Positions 23,559-30,738 of a DNA stretch of 30,827 nt are shown piece by piece (position 1 is the stretch's first letter; every line of letters begins with the position of its first letter). The notes beneath the pieces are model-generated. The model saw only the letters and a list, made by a program, of their open reading frames with translations. It was not told where the DNA came from and ran no database searches. The position numbers and the translations under genes were made by a program. This DNA is from UBA1740 sp045587025 (lineage in GTDB: Bacteria > Bacillota > Clostridia > Oscillospirales > CAG-272), in contig JAZNBK010000039.1 of the NCBI GenBank assembly GCA_045587025.1, forward strand, positions 1-30,827, given 5' to 3'.

Positions 23559-23987
23559 ATGCTCGGTATGCAGATTTTTTGGGCTTCGGTTATCGTAATT
23601 TCGGTAATCGCGGAGGTTCTTACCGCGGGGCTCGTTTCGATATGGTTTGTCCCGTCGGCGCTCATATCCCTGATTTTAACGATTTTTGACGTTTCCGCGG
23701 GAATTCAGATAATCGTATTTATCCTTCTTTCCGCATTTCTTATTTTCCTTTTCAAGTTTGTATTCAAGGACGCGCTTAAAACAAAGGGCGCGAAGTTGAA
23801 TTTAGATGCGGTAATCGGAGAAAAGGGAATTGTCGTAGATAAGATACACAATATAGCGGGAAGCGGACAGGTAAAGGTACATAATCAGGTCTGGTCCGCC
23901 CGCTCGTCTGACCCAGACAGAATATTTGAGGTCGGAGAGGTCGTTTCAATTGTCGCCATAGAGGGCGTAAAGCTGATTTGTAAATAA
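23559..23987 (+). CDS. NfeD-like membrane protein (short form)
   Basis: Short NfeD proteins are membrane-anchored OB-fold proteins that partner with SPFH/stomatin proteins in membrane microdomains. Three hydrophobic segments span about residues 5-25, 27-44 and 47-67. The soluble C-terminal OB fold (about 78-142) shows the pattern IGEKGIVVDKI...GQVKVHNQVWSARS...GEVVSIVAIEGVKL. It lacks the ClpP-like protease domain of long NfeD. GGAGG precedes the ATG. The SPFH gene starts 29 bases after its stop, the expected arrangement. Confidence 0.88.
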   Translation: MLGMQIFWASVIVISVIAEVLTAGLVSIWFVPSALISLILTIFDVSAGIQIIVFILLSAFLIFLFKFVFKDALKTKGAKLNLDAVIGEKGIVVDKIHNIAGSGQVKVHNQVWSARSSDPDRIFEVGEVVSIVAIEGVKLICK

Positions 23988-24016
23988 TTTTTAATAAAAA
24001 TTTAGGAGGTAATTTT

Positions 24017-24946
24017 ATGCAACCATTTGTAATTCCGTTGATTTTGGTGATATTGTTTTTTATAATACTTATCTCTAATATCAAAATCGTTCCTCAGGCG
24101 CACGCAGTTATAATTGAACGTCTTGGAACCTATCATACCACTTGGAACACCGGCTTCCATATCAAAGTGCCTTTTTTGGACAAAATCGCTAAGCAGATTA
24201 TCATCATGGAGCAGGTTGTCGATTTTCCGCCTCAAGCGGTTATCACCAAGGATAACGTAAGAATGCAGATAGACACGGTCGTTTTCTATCAGATAACGGA
24301 CTGCAAGCTCTATGCGTACGGCGTTACAAACCCCTTGTTCGCAATTGAAAATCTCACCGCCACTACCTTGCGTAACATAATAGGCGAGCTTGATTTGGAC
24401 GCGACGCTTACGTCCCGTGACGTAATCAATACGAAGATGCGCTCCATATTGGACGAGGCGACGGATTCGTGGGGTATAAAGGTTAACCGCGTTGAGCTTA
24501 AAAACATTATGCCTCCGAAGGAAATTCAGGACGCTATGGAAAAGCAGATGAAAGCGGAGCGTGAGCGCCGTGAGTCTATCCTTCGCGCAGAGGGCGAAAA
24601 GAACAGCGCCATTCTCGTAGCAGAGGGACGCAAGCAGTCAATGATTTTGGAAGCCGAGGCAGAGAAGCAGGCAGCTATCCTCCGCGCAGAAGCGAATAAG
24701 GAAACCAAGATACGTGAGGCAGAGGGTGAAGCCGAAGCAATTCTTAAAGTGCAGGAAGCGACGGCGAAGGGCGTTCAGATGTTGAACGAGGTAGCGCCGA
24801 GCGACGCCGTTATCGCTCTCAAGGGGCTCGAGTCATTTGAAAGGGCAGCCGACGGAAAGGCGACGAAAATTATCATTCCGTCCAACATTCAGTCCCTGGC
24901 AGGACTTGCAACCTCAGTTAAAGAGCTTATCAAAGAGGACAAATAA
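24017..24946 (+). CDS. SPFH/Band 7 (stomatin/prohibitin-like) protein, QmcA type
   Basis: This is a membrane-scaffold protein of the stomatin group. It has one N-terminal membrane segment (about residues 4-24), followed by the SPFH domain (IVPQAHAVIIERLGTYHTTW, VDFPPQAVITKDNVRMQID, ENLTATTLRNIIGELDLDATLTSRD). A long alanine/glutamate-rich coiled coil runs from about residue 180 to 250 with repeated AEGEKNSAI, AEAEKQAAI and AEANKETKI units, and is used for oligomerisation. The length is 309 residues. GGAGG precedes the ATG. With nfeD upstream it forms a conserved two-gene unit closed by a terminator. Confidence 0.93.
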   Translation: MQPFVIPLILVILFFIILISNIKIVPQAHAVIIERLGTYHTTWNTGFHIKVPFLDKIAKQIIIMEQVVDFPPQAVITKDNVRMQIDTVVFYQITDCKLYAYGVTNPLFAIENLTATTLRNIIGELDLDATLTSRDVINTKMRSILDEATDSWGIKVNRVELKNIMPPKEIQDAMEKQMKAERERRESILRAEGEKNSAILVAEGRKQSMILEAEAEKQAAILRAEANKETKIREAEGEAEAILKVQEATAKGVQMLNEVAPSDAVIALKGLESFERAADGKATKIIIPSNIQSLAGLATSVKELIKEDK

Positions 24947-24952
24947 GTATCT

Positions 24953-24983
24953 AATCGCCCGATTTTTATCGGGCGATTATTAT
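24953..24983 (+). terminator. Terminator after the SPFH gene
   Basis: AATCGCCCGAT (24953-24963) pairs perfectly with ATCGGGCGATT (24968-24978) around TTTT; ATTATT follows. Confidence 0.85.
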
Positions 24984-25030
24984 TAAACGGAATATATTTG
25001 TCCAAAAAAATTAAATATTTCAAAAAATAC

Positions 25031-25059
25031 TTGACAAAATACTTTTGATTTGATATAAT
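25031..25059 (+). promoter_or_regulatory. Consensus promoter of tRNA-Arg/tRNA-His
   Basis: A perfect TTGACA (25031-25036), 17 bases and a perfect TATAAT (25054-25059), 22 bases ahead of tRNA-Arg. Confidence 0.9.
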
Positions 25060-25081
25060 ACATAGCGTTATGTAACTGTAT

Positions 25082-25158
<77 letters not shown>

Positions 25159-25166
25159 CTTCATAT

Positions 25167-25244
25167 GGTGGGTGTGGCTCAGTTGGTTAGAGCGTCAGAT
25201 TGTGGCTCTGAAGGCCGTCGGTTCGATTCCGATCACTCACCCCA
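25167..25244 (+). tRNA. tRNA-His (GTG)
   Basis: The anticodon stem TCAGA/TCTGA encloses TTGTGGC with anticodon GTG. The His-specific extra base is encoded: G-1 at 25167 faces discriminator C73 at 25241. The acceptor stem GTGGGTG/CACTCAC has one G-T wobble, and CCA is encoded at 25242-25244. Confidence 0.95.
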
Positions 25245-25251
25245 GAAAAAA

Positions 25252-25276
25252 GCATCGACTTTGTCGGTGCTTTTTT
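25252..25276 (+). terminator. Terminator after tRNA-His
   Basis: GCATCGAC (25252-25259) pairs with GTCGGTGC (25263-25270) with one wobble, loop TTT, followed by six T's. Confidence 0.9.
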
Positions 25277-25281
25277 CAACT

Positions 25282-25423
25282 AAATCCGTCTTGCGACGGA
25301 AGAAATCTGCTTTGCAGATGAAATCACTTCGTGATGAAATCTTGCTTCGCAAGGATAAAAAAACGGATTTGATTTCATCCAAACTTGTTTGGATTTCATC
25401 GTGAGCATGGCGAACGATTTCAT
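25282..25423. repeat. Array of small hairpins with ATGAAATC / GATTTCAT motifs
   Basis: The stretch between the tRNA terminator and galM is almost entirely self-complementary. AAATCCGT (25282-25289) pairs with ACGGATTT (25363-25370) and closes three hairpins: ATCTGC-ttt-GCAGAT (25305-25319), ATCAC-ttc-GTGAT (25323-25335) and ATCTTGC-ttc-GCAAGGAT (25339-25356, one bulge). An alternative hairpin CCGTC-ttgc-GACGG is at 25286-25299, and a further one, ATCCAAA/TTTGGAT, is at 25377-25394. ATGAAATC occurs at 25318 and 25334; its exact reverse complement GATTTCAT occurs at 25371, 25392 and 25416. The pattern is read directly; its identity (mobile palindromic element or structured RNA) is unknown. Frames running through it on both strands look spurious. 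Confidence 0.75.
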
Positions 25424-25458
25424 TAAAACATTCTGCATCTATTATGTAGCCGAATGCC

Positions 25459-25490
25459 AAAAAAAGAACCAAGTGCTTGGTTCTTTTTTT
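25459..25490. terminator. Bidirectional terminator downstream of galM
   Basis: AGAACCAAG (25465-25473) and CTTGGTTCT (25476-25484) pair around two bases. Seven A's precede and about seven T's follow, giving U tracts on both strands. Confidence 0.85.
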
Positions 25491-25499
25491 CATATTTAA

Positions 25500-26498
25500 T
25501 TATTTTTCAAATTTATAGACAACGGTGTGGTGATAAGTATCCTCTTTTCTGAGGAATGCCTCGTTGTGATTAGGGCTGTCCGGCTCAAACTGAGTTTCAA
25601 GGCAGAAGGCCCCGTAGTTTACTCTTTGGGCGTTACCTCTGAACAAGGGAAGACCGTCGAGACAAGTTCCTATGTAGAATTGAACGCCACTCTGATCCGA
25701 GTAAACCGACATTGAAATCAGACCATTCGTTGCCTCTGCAATTTTAGGGAGAGAGAAGCCCGCAATATTTTCCTTTGGAAGATCTTTTATAACAAAATTG
25801 TGGTCATATCCCGAGAAATCCTCGCTAACCCACTTTCCGATTTTAGTGAAGCTTCTGAGGTCAAATGCGGTTCCCTCGACGTTTCTGCGCGCTATGGGAA
25901 GCATTTCGCTGTCTACCTCTGTATATTGGTCGGCGTTAATTTTAATTTCATGGGAAAGTATAGTGCCGTTTCCGCAGCCGTTCAGATTGAAATATCCGTG
26001 GCTCGTCATATTGAGAACCGTGTCTGCGTCGGATTTTCCTTCGTAGCTGATAGAAAGGGCAGAGCCACAAAGCTCATACGTAGCGGATACGTTTAAATTT
26101 CCGGGGAAGCCCTCGTCTCCGTCGGGGCTGAAAAGAGAGAGCGTAATTGAAGTGTCGGAGACGTTTTCGACATTCCAGATTTTTCTGTTGAATCCCTCAA
26201 ATCCGCCGTGAATATGATTTTTATTTTGGTTTGCTCCGATTTTATATTTTTTTCCGTTAAGAGTAAATTCGGCGCCGCGAATTCTGTTTGCGTATCTTCC
26301 GACAAGCGCGCCTTGATACGAGGTATCCTTGATGTAGTCCTCCAAGGTGTCAAAACCGCACACAACTTCGGTATTATTAAAAATCAGATTTTTTAGAACT
26401 CCGCCGTAATTTAAAATATGAGCTTCTAAATATTCATTTTTCAAAATATATTCGTTTATTTCAGTTCCGTTCAATACTGCAAAAAGCTTTTTATTCAT
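25500..26498 (-). CDS. galM: Aldose 1-epimerase (galactose mutarotase)
   Basis: GalM interconverts the alpha and beta anomers of sugars such as galactose and glucose. The beta-sandwich protein shows NRIRGA (N71-R72), NHIHGG with H97, the catalytic acid H167 in MTSHGYFNL, the YDHNFVI motif, and the catalytic base E301 in CLETQFEPDSPN. It is 332 residues from the ATG at 26498, which is preceded by AAGGAG; six extra residues of the longer frame are not supported. It is a single-gene unit with its own promoter. No other galactose gene is nearby. Confidence 0.93.
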   Translation of the reverse strand: MNKKLFAVLNGTEINEYILKNEYLEAHILNYGGVLKNLIFNNTEVVCGFDTLEDYIKDTSYQGALVGRYANRIRGAEFTLNGKKYKIGANQNKNHIHGGFEGFNRKIWNVENVSDTSITLSLFSPDGDEGFPGNLNVSATYELCGSALSISYEGKSDADTVLNMTSHGYFNLNGCGNGTILSHEIKINADQYTEVDSEMLPIARRNVEGTAFDLRSFTKIGKWVSEDFSGYDHNFVIKDLPKENIAGFSLPKIAEATNGLISMSVYSDQSGVQFYIGTCLDGLPLFRGNAQRVNYGAFCLETQFEPDSPNHNEAFLRKEDTYHHTVVYKFEK

Positions 26499-26516
26499 AT
26501 TATTTCTCCTTAACAA

Positions 26517-26555
26517 GATATAAATAATTATATCATATCAAAATAAAAAAGTAAA
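26517..26555 (-). promoter_or_regulatory. galM promoter with overlapping 7-bp inverted repeat
   Basis: On the minus strand, TTTACT (26555-26550), 17 bases, TATAAT (26532-26527), with TG before the -10 box. GATATAA/TTATATC (26517-26523 and 26528-26534) form a perfect inverted repeat around ATAA that covers the -10 box, a possible operator; AT-rich chance symmetry is also possible. Confidence 0.6.
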
Positions 26556-26576
26556 TAAAAACCAAAATATTATTTG

Positions 26577-26605
26577 TTGACTTAACAGTTAAAAAGTAGT
26601 ATAAT
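26577..26605 (+). promoter_or_regulatory. Promoter of the P-loop kinase gene
   Basis: TTGACT (26577-26582), 17 bases, perfect TATAAT (26600-26605), divergent from the galM promoter. Confidence 0.8.
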
Positions 26606-26641
26606 ACGAATAGAGCTTTATGCGAAAAAAGGAATTGTGAA

Positions 26642-27160
26642 ATGAAAAAAACAGTAATCGTAATAAACGGAAGCGGCGGAGTAGGTAAGGACACCTTGTG
26701 TGAAATGGCGGCGAGCAGGTTTAAGGTTCGTAACGTCTCTTCAATTACTCCCATAAAGGAAATTGCAATGCAGTGCGGTTGGAACGGCGAAAAAAGCGAC
26801 AGAGCAAGAAAATTTCTTTCCGACTTGAAGCGTCTGACTACCGAGTTCAATGATTTTCCGACGGATTGGATATATAAGGAATACCTTTCCTTCTTGAATT
26901 CCGACGAGGAAATAATGTTCGTCCATATAAGAGAAGGCGAGGAAATTAAAAAATTTGTGGAAAAGACAGGCGGCGCGGCAATTACTCTGCTTATAAGGGG
27001 CGGAAAACGCTTTGAAAGCGCGCGAAGCGGAGCATACGGAAACGAGTCGGACGATTTGGTCGAGAATTATTCATACGACCATTATTTCGTAAACGACCTT
27101 CCGCTTTTAGAAACGGAAAAGATTTTTTGCGATTTTCTTTTAGAAATAATAGAGAAGTAA
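26642..27160 (+). CDS. Small P-loop nucleoside/nucleotide kinase-like protein
   Basis: This 172-residue protein has a Walker A GSGGVGKDT (residues 10-18) right after the first strand, as in deoxynucleotide and adenylate/cytidylate kinases. The D after GK is typical of that group. A strand ending in FVHIREGEEIKKF probably forms the phosphate-acceptor region, and IRGGKRFESARSG may act as a basic lid; DHYFVNDLP resembles the Y-x-V-x-N segment seen near the end of dNMP kinases and dephospho-CoA kinases. No exact family is recognised. It is transcribed alone from a good promoter and ends at a strong terminator. Confidence 0.75.
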   Translation: MKKTVIVINGSGGVGKDTLCEMAASRFKVRNVSSITPIKEIAMQCGWNGEKSDRARKFLSDLKRLTTEFNDFPTDWIYKEYLSFLNSDEEIMFVHIREGEEIKKFVEKTGGAAITLLIRGGKRFESARSGAYGNESDDLVENYSYDHYFVNDLPLLETEKIFCDFLLEIIEK

Positions 27161-27166
27161 AGAATA

Positions 27167-27203
27167 GAGGGGATTTCAAATTGAAATCCCCTCCGTTTTT
27201 TTT
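27167..27203 (+). terminator. Terminator after the kinase gene
   Basis: A near-perfect 13-bp stem (27167-27179 with 27181-27193; core GAGGGGATTT/AAATCCCCTC) is followed by CG and a run of eight T's. It faces the end of the convergent ABC permease gene. Confidence 0.9.
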
Positions 27204-27212
27204 ATTCGGTTT

Positions 27213-27941
27213 TTATTTTTTCATTTGTTTTAAAAATAGAAATACAGCTATGAATATAGAAACGGCAAGATAGGCGAGAACGTATAGCAGATGCGGGAAA
27301 AAAGCTTTGAAATTTCCTGCGAGAATCAATTGCTCGAGCTGTACTGCGTGATAGAAGGGCAGCGCTGTCGCAATTTTTTTGAAAACGCCTCCCACAAGGT
27401 CGAGCTCGAACCAAACCCCCGAAAACCACGCGGTAAGATTGGTTAATAAAGCTCCGCATATTCCGCCCACCTGCTTTTGATTAAGAACGCTCCCTAAAAG
27501 CAAGCCGAGCCCGATAAAGAAAATCGAAACAGGAATAATAAATAATATCGAGTAAATAATATTAACCGTTATTTTCATTCCCAAAAGCAAGCCGATAATA
27601 TAGCAAAAGACGGCTTGCGCTATCGCAATCGGGATCATTGGCAGGGTATATCCGAGAATAAAATCATACGCCCGCAGAGGCGAAGCGTAGAGCCGTGTGA
27701 GAAATGAGCTTTCTCTATCCTTGACGATCAAGCTCGCCGAGAACAGAGACATAAACGAAAGACCGAAAACGGTTATTCCCGGGACGAGATTATTTATCTC
27801 AAAAAGAGAGACGGGAATATTTGCCTGAATGGCAGAGAGCAGCAGTAGCAGTACGACGGGAAATCCAAGTCCGAAAATAAGGGTTAAAGGGTCCCGTAAA
27901 ATTTCTTTTAACGTTCTCTTTGCAAACGCAAGCATTTTCAT
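27213..27941 (-). CDS. ABC-2 type transporter permease
   Basis: This 242-residue integral membrane protein has about six hydrophobic segments with the ABC-2 layout: a first segment FGLGFPVVLLLLL near residues 24-37, a periplasmic-side loop, FGLSFMSLFSASLIV, then VKDRESSFLTRLYASPL (the conserved coupling region), and four further segments to FIAVFLFL before the KQMKK tail. It overlaps the ATPase gene by 4 bases, so the two form one exporter. The cargo is not evident; such pairs export drugs, peptides or lipids. Confidence 0.87.
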   Translation of the reverse strand: MKMLAFAKRTLKEILRDPLTLIFGLGFPVVLLLLLSAIQANIPVSLFEINNLVPGITVFGLSFMSLFSASLIVKDRESSFLTRLYASPLRAYDFILGYTLPMIPIAIAQAVFCYIIGLLLGMKITVNIIYSILFIIPVSIFFIGLGLLLGSVLNQKQVGGICGALLTNLTAWFSGVWFELDLVGGVFKKIATALPFYHAVQLEQLILAGNFKAFFPHLLYVLAYLAVSIFIAVFLFLKQMKK

Positions 27942-28666
27942 TCCTTTGCCCCCCTTACGAGAGCGATAAAGGCGCCCTCGAACTTTTCCTCACCTGTTCG
28001 CTCCTTTAATTCATTTGCGGTTCCGACGGCTATTAAACTTCCGTCTTTCATAATTCCGATACGGTCAGAAAGCGCTTCCGCCTCCTCCATATAGTGCGTA
28101 GTGAGAATAATCGTGGTTTCTCCCTTTAGCGCCGTTATGGTTTCCCAGAGCTCGCTCCGCGCAATTACGTCGAGCCCGAGCGTCGGCTCGTCGAGAAAGA
28201 GAATTTTCGGCTCGCCGATAAGAGCCATTGCTATACTGAGGCGTCTTTGCCAACCGCCCGAGAGCTTAGACGCCTTTACATTCATAATTTTTGAGAGATT
28301 AAATTCCTCTGTCAATTCTTTTATTTTAGATGACGTTTTTTCCTTGTTAAAGCCGTGAACACCGCAGATAAGCTCGAGGTTTTCGAGCGTAGTGAGTCCC
28401 ATTGCAACCGCCGTTTCCTGCGGAGAAATGCCTATGAAGGATTTTACCTCGTCTGGCTCTGAAATTATGCTTTTTCCGAGCAGAACGGCGTCGCCCTCGG
28501 TGGCGCTTAATAGACAGGAAAGCATTTTGACGGTAGTGGTCTTTCCTGCGCCGTTGACACCAAGCAGAGCGAACAGTTCTCCCTTAGGAATATCTAGAGA
28601 TAATTTGTTGACAACTGTGGTATTATTATATTTTTTTGTTAAGCTTTTAATTTCTATTGCGTTCAT
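27938..28666 (-). CDS. ABC transporter ATP-binding protein
   Basis: This is the ATPase of an ABC-2 exporter. Walker A GVNGAGKTTT (residues 36-45), the Q-loop SPQET, the signature LSGGWQRRLSIA, Walker B ILFLDEPTLGLD and the switch TTHYMEEAE are all intact. It is 242 residues from the ATG at 28666, with GGGAGG directly upstream; an in-frame TTG four codons earlier overlaps that binding site and is unlikely. It is preceded at 54 bases by an AbrB-like regulator gene and followed, with overlap, by the permease. Confidence 0.93.
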   Translation of the reverse strand: MNAIEIKSLTKKYNNTTVVNKLSLDIPKGELFALLGVNGAGKTTTVKMLSCLLSATEGDAVLLGKSIISEPDEVKSFIGISPQETAVAMGLTTLENLELICGVHGFNKEKTSSKIKELTEEFNLSKIMNVKASKLSGGWQRRLSIAMALIGEPKILFLDEPTLGLDVIARSELWETITALKGETTIILTTHYMEEAEALSDRIGIMKDGSLIAVGTANELKERTGEEKFEGAFIALVRGAKE

Positions 28667-28720
28667 AAAACCTCCCAAAAGAAGAGCAGAAAGAATTTTT
28701 ATCTTCGTTCTCTTTTGATA

Positions 28721-28939
28721 TTAATTTTCATCTTTTTCCTCTTCGTCAAATATAATGTGTGAAAAGAGTTCAAACGCCGATTTCGGCGGTATAGCAAGAC
28801 CTCTTTTTTTATCTCCGAGAAGGACCAGAGAGTCACCCGGCTTGATTTCAAAAATTTCACGCGCCTTTTTCGGAATAACTATCTGTCCTTTTTCTCCTAC
28901 GGTCACAGACCATGCGTATTTTTCACTTAATATTTTCAT
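28721..28939 (-). CDS. AbrB/SpoVT-type transcriptional regulator
   Basis: This is a 72-residue swapped-hairpin DNA-binding protein. The AbrB fold is clear in WSVTVGEKGQIVIPKKAREIFEIKPGDSLVLLGDKKRGLAI, covering residues 9-50, followed by a short acidic tail (FDEEEKDEN). The ATG at 28939 has GGAGAGGG upstream; the longer frame reads through that site. It is the first gene of an operon with the ABC exporter and probably controls it, perhaps through the palindrome over its own promoter. Confidence 0.9.
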   Translation of the reverse strand: MKILSEKYAWSVTVGEKGQIVIPKKAREIFEIKPGDSLVLLGDKKRGLAIPPKSAFELFSHIIFDEEEKDEN

Positions 28940-28965
28940 TTTCCCTCTCCACAAAAGTATGATTT

Positions 28966-29003
28966 GTATAACTAATTATACTTTACCAACATTTATTTGT
29001 CAA
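28966..29003 (-). promoter_or_regulatory. Consensus promoter with overlapping palindrome upstream of the AbrB-like gene
   Basis: On the minus strand a perfect TTGACA (29003-28998), 17 bases and a perfect TATAAT (28980-28975). The palindrome GTATAA-CTAA-TTATAC (28966-28981, plus strand) covers the -10 box, and a further GTAT half-site lies next to it around 28957-28960. Such a strong promoter under a palindrome suits autorepression by the encoded AbrB-like protein, which is inferred. Confidence 0.75.
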
Positions 29004-29013
29004 TGCTTTTCTG

Positions 29014-29056
29014 AAAAAAATGCCGAAAGAATTGCATTAAAAGCATTTCTTTCGGC
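29014..29056 (-). terminator. Terminator after spoIVA
   Basis: GCCGAAAGAA (29022-29031) pairs with TTCTTTCGGC (29047-29056), with an extra TGC/GCA stem inside after one mismatch. On the minus strand the hairpin is followed by ATTTTTTTC. Confidence 0.85.
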
Positions 29057-29100
29057 TTATATTAGAAATTCAAGCTTTACGTCTCTGTATACGCAGACGG

Positions 29101-30579
29101 TTACAATAAAATGCAGATAAGTCCGCTGCTTCCTTCGTTTATAATGCGTTCGAGCGTTTCCGCTATCTTTTGGCGGGATTCCTCGGGCATATGCTCAAGC
29201 TTGTTGTGAAGCCCTTCGTTTACAAGCTCGTATAAGCTTTTACCGAACATATTCGATTCCCAAATCTTTCTCGGGTCCTCGTTAAACTCCTCGAGCATAT
29301 ATTTTATAAGCTCCTCGGATTGCTGTTCCGTTCCCACGATAGGATTTATTTCCGTTTCTATTTCCGCCTTTATCATATGGATAGATTGCGCGGACGCCTT
29401 TAATTTTACGCCATATCCGCCCGACTGCTTCATAATTTTCGGCTCTTGCAGACGTAGCTCGTCGATATCAGGCATAACTATTCCATATCCCTTTTCAGAA
29501 ACATCTGTGAGCGCTTCGGCTACCTTTTCATATTTTTTCTTTATCTCGGCAAGTTCCTTTACGAGTGACAGAAGCTCGCCTTCGTTTAAGATATCAAGCT
29601 CTGTAAGCTCGCTTATTATTTTGTAATATAGCTCTTTTTGTAATTCTACCGTAAGAGTTGCTTTTCCGTTACCTGCGTTTATATCGCTTGCGTAACATCT
29701 CTCAAGCTCATCGAACGCTATTAAGTTGTTCTGGATGCGCTTTACATCGCCCATTTTAAAGATATTATCCGCACTTTCGTCCACAAATTTGAGAATTGTT
29801 TTGCGAAGCGCATGGTCGTTCGGAAGGGCGTTTATCCATTCAGGCAAAGAAAATGTAAGTTCTGTTATCGGGAATTCGTCTAAAACAAGCTCTATGATAT
29901 GACCGATGTCCTCTGAATTTAATTCCAAGCAGTTCACTAATGCGACGGGGGCATTGTATTTTTTTTCAAGTTCATAAGCGAGCGCAATGGCATTTTCATC
30001 GGAAGGATTTGCGGAGTTTAAAATAATAGCGTACGGCTTGTTCAGCATAGAAAGCTCGTTCGCCACTCTTTCCTCTGCCTCGATATAGCTTTCGCGCGGT
30101 ATATCTCCGATGCTTCCGTCTGTAGTTACGAGCATACCTATCGTTGAGTGGTCGTGTATTACCTTTTTAGTACCAAGCTCTGCCGCTTCCTTGAAGGGAA
30201 GCTGCTCGTCGCTCCAGGGAGTATGTACCATTCTCGGAAGTCCGTTTTCTATTTGACCAAGCGCTTCAGGTACTATGTAGCCCACGCAATCAATCATTTT
30301 CACCTTAAAGGAAATGCTGTCGTCGAGAGTAATTTTGACCGCCTCGTCGGGTACGAATTTTGGCTCTGTTGTCATTACCGTTTTTCCTGACGCAGATTGA
30401 GGCATTTCGTCTATCGCCCTTATTTTTTCTCTTTCGTCTTCAATATTTGGGATAATAGCCGCTTCCATAAACTTTTTAATAAACGTTGATTTACCTGTTC
30501 TGACCGGACCTACAACTCCTATGTAAATATTTCCGCCGGTTCGCTCGGCAATATCTTGATAGATGCTTGTGCTTGTCAT
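29101..30579 (-). CDS. spoIVA: Stage IV sporulation protein A
   Basis: SpoIVA is the ATPase that polymerises on the forespore surface and forms the base of the spore coat. Its N-terminal GTPase-like domain has Walker A GPVRTGKST (residues 24-32), after YQDIAERTGGNIYIGVV. The protein continues through the SpoIVA-specific middle region and ends in the conserved GSSGLICILL, which is needed for localisation. The length of 492 residues equals that of the B. subtilis protein as I recall it. AGGAGG precedes the ATG. In B. subtilis the gene is under SigE; no convincing SigE promoter is seen here. An inverted copy of its ribosome binding site lies about 80 bases upstream. Confidence 0.97.
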   Translation of the reverse strand: MTSTSIYQDIAERTGGNIYIGVVGPVRTGKSTFIKKFMEAAIIPNIEDEREKIRAIDEMPQSASGKTVMTTEPKFVPDEAVKITLDDSISFKVKMIDCVGYIVPEALGQIENGLPRMVHTPWSDEQLPFKEAAELGTKKVIHDHSTIGMLVTTDGSIGDIPRESYIEAEERVANELSMLNKPYAIILNSANPSDENAIALAYELEKKYNAPVALVNCLELNSEDIGHIIELVLDEFPITELTFSLPEWINALPNDHALRKTILKFVDESADNIFKMGDVKRIQNNLIAFDELERCYASDINAGNGKATLTVELQKELYYKIISELTELDILNEGELLSLVKELAEIKKKYEKVAEALTDVSEKGYGIVMPDIDELRLQEPKIMKQSGGYGVKLKASAQSIHMIKAEIETEINPIVGTEQQSEELIKYMLEEFNEDPRKIWESNMFGKSLYELVNEGLHNKLEHMPEESRQKIAETLERIINEGSSGLICILL

Positions 30580-30582
30580 TTT

Positions 30583-30670
30583 TTATCCTCCTAATATGAC
30601 TTCTTTCTGCTATATTATATTGTGATACAAGCGTCCTTATGAATAAATGCGAAAAAATATAGGAGGATAA
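30583..30670. repeat. Inverted repeat of the spoIVA ribosome binding site
   Basis: TTATCCTCCT (30583-30592) holds the complement of the spoIVA Shine-Dalgarno and is perfectly reverse-complementary to AGGAGGATAA (30661-30670); pairing extends by four bases with one bulge. If the transcript begins upstream of 30670, the leader could hide the binding site. Confidence 0.6.
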
Positions 30671-30686
30671 TGATATTATAAAAGAA

Positions 30687-30738
30687 AAAAGGGGCTGTCT
30701 CAAATGCGAGTTTAAGAGTGTTTGAGGCAGCTCTTTTT
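30687..30738. terminator. Long imperfect palindrome, terminator-like or element end
   Basis: GGCTGTCTCAAA (30693-30704) pairs with TTTGAGGCAGCT (30721-30732) with two wobbles, and A/T runs on both sides extend the stem and give U tracts on both strands. GGGGCTGTCTCAAA-type palindromes are common at the ends of insertion sequences or as dispersed terminators in clostridia. No transposase is visible inside the window. The last 90 bases hold only smaller hairpins. Confidence 0.55.

Noticed and set aside
25277..25423. CRISPR array at the hairpin cluster.
   Set aside because: Repeats are 8 bases and irregularly spaced with palindromic partners; there are no uniform repeats or spacers and no cas genes.
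25165..25493. Frames on both strands across tRNA-His and the hairpin array (79 and 86 codons).
   Set aside because: They read through a tRNA, a terminator and repeated hairpins; the residue patterns come from the repeats and there is no ribosome binding site.
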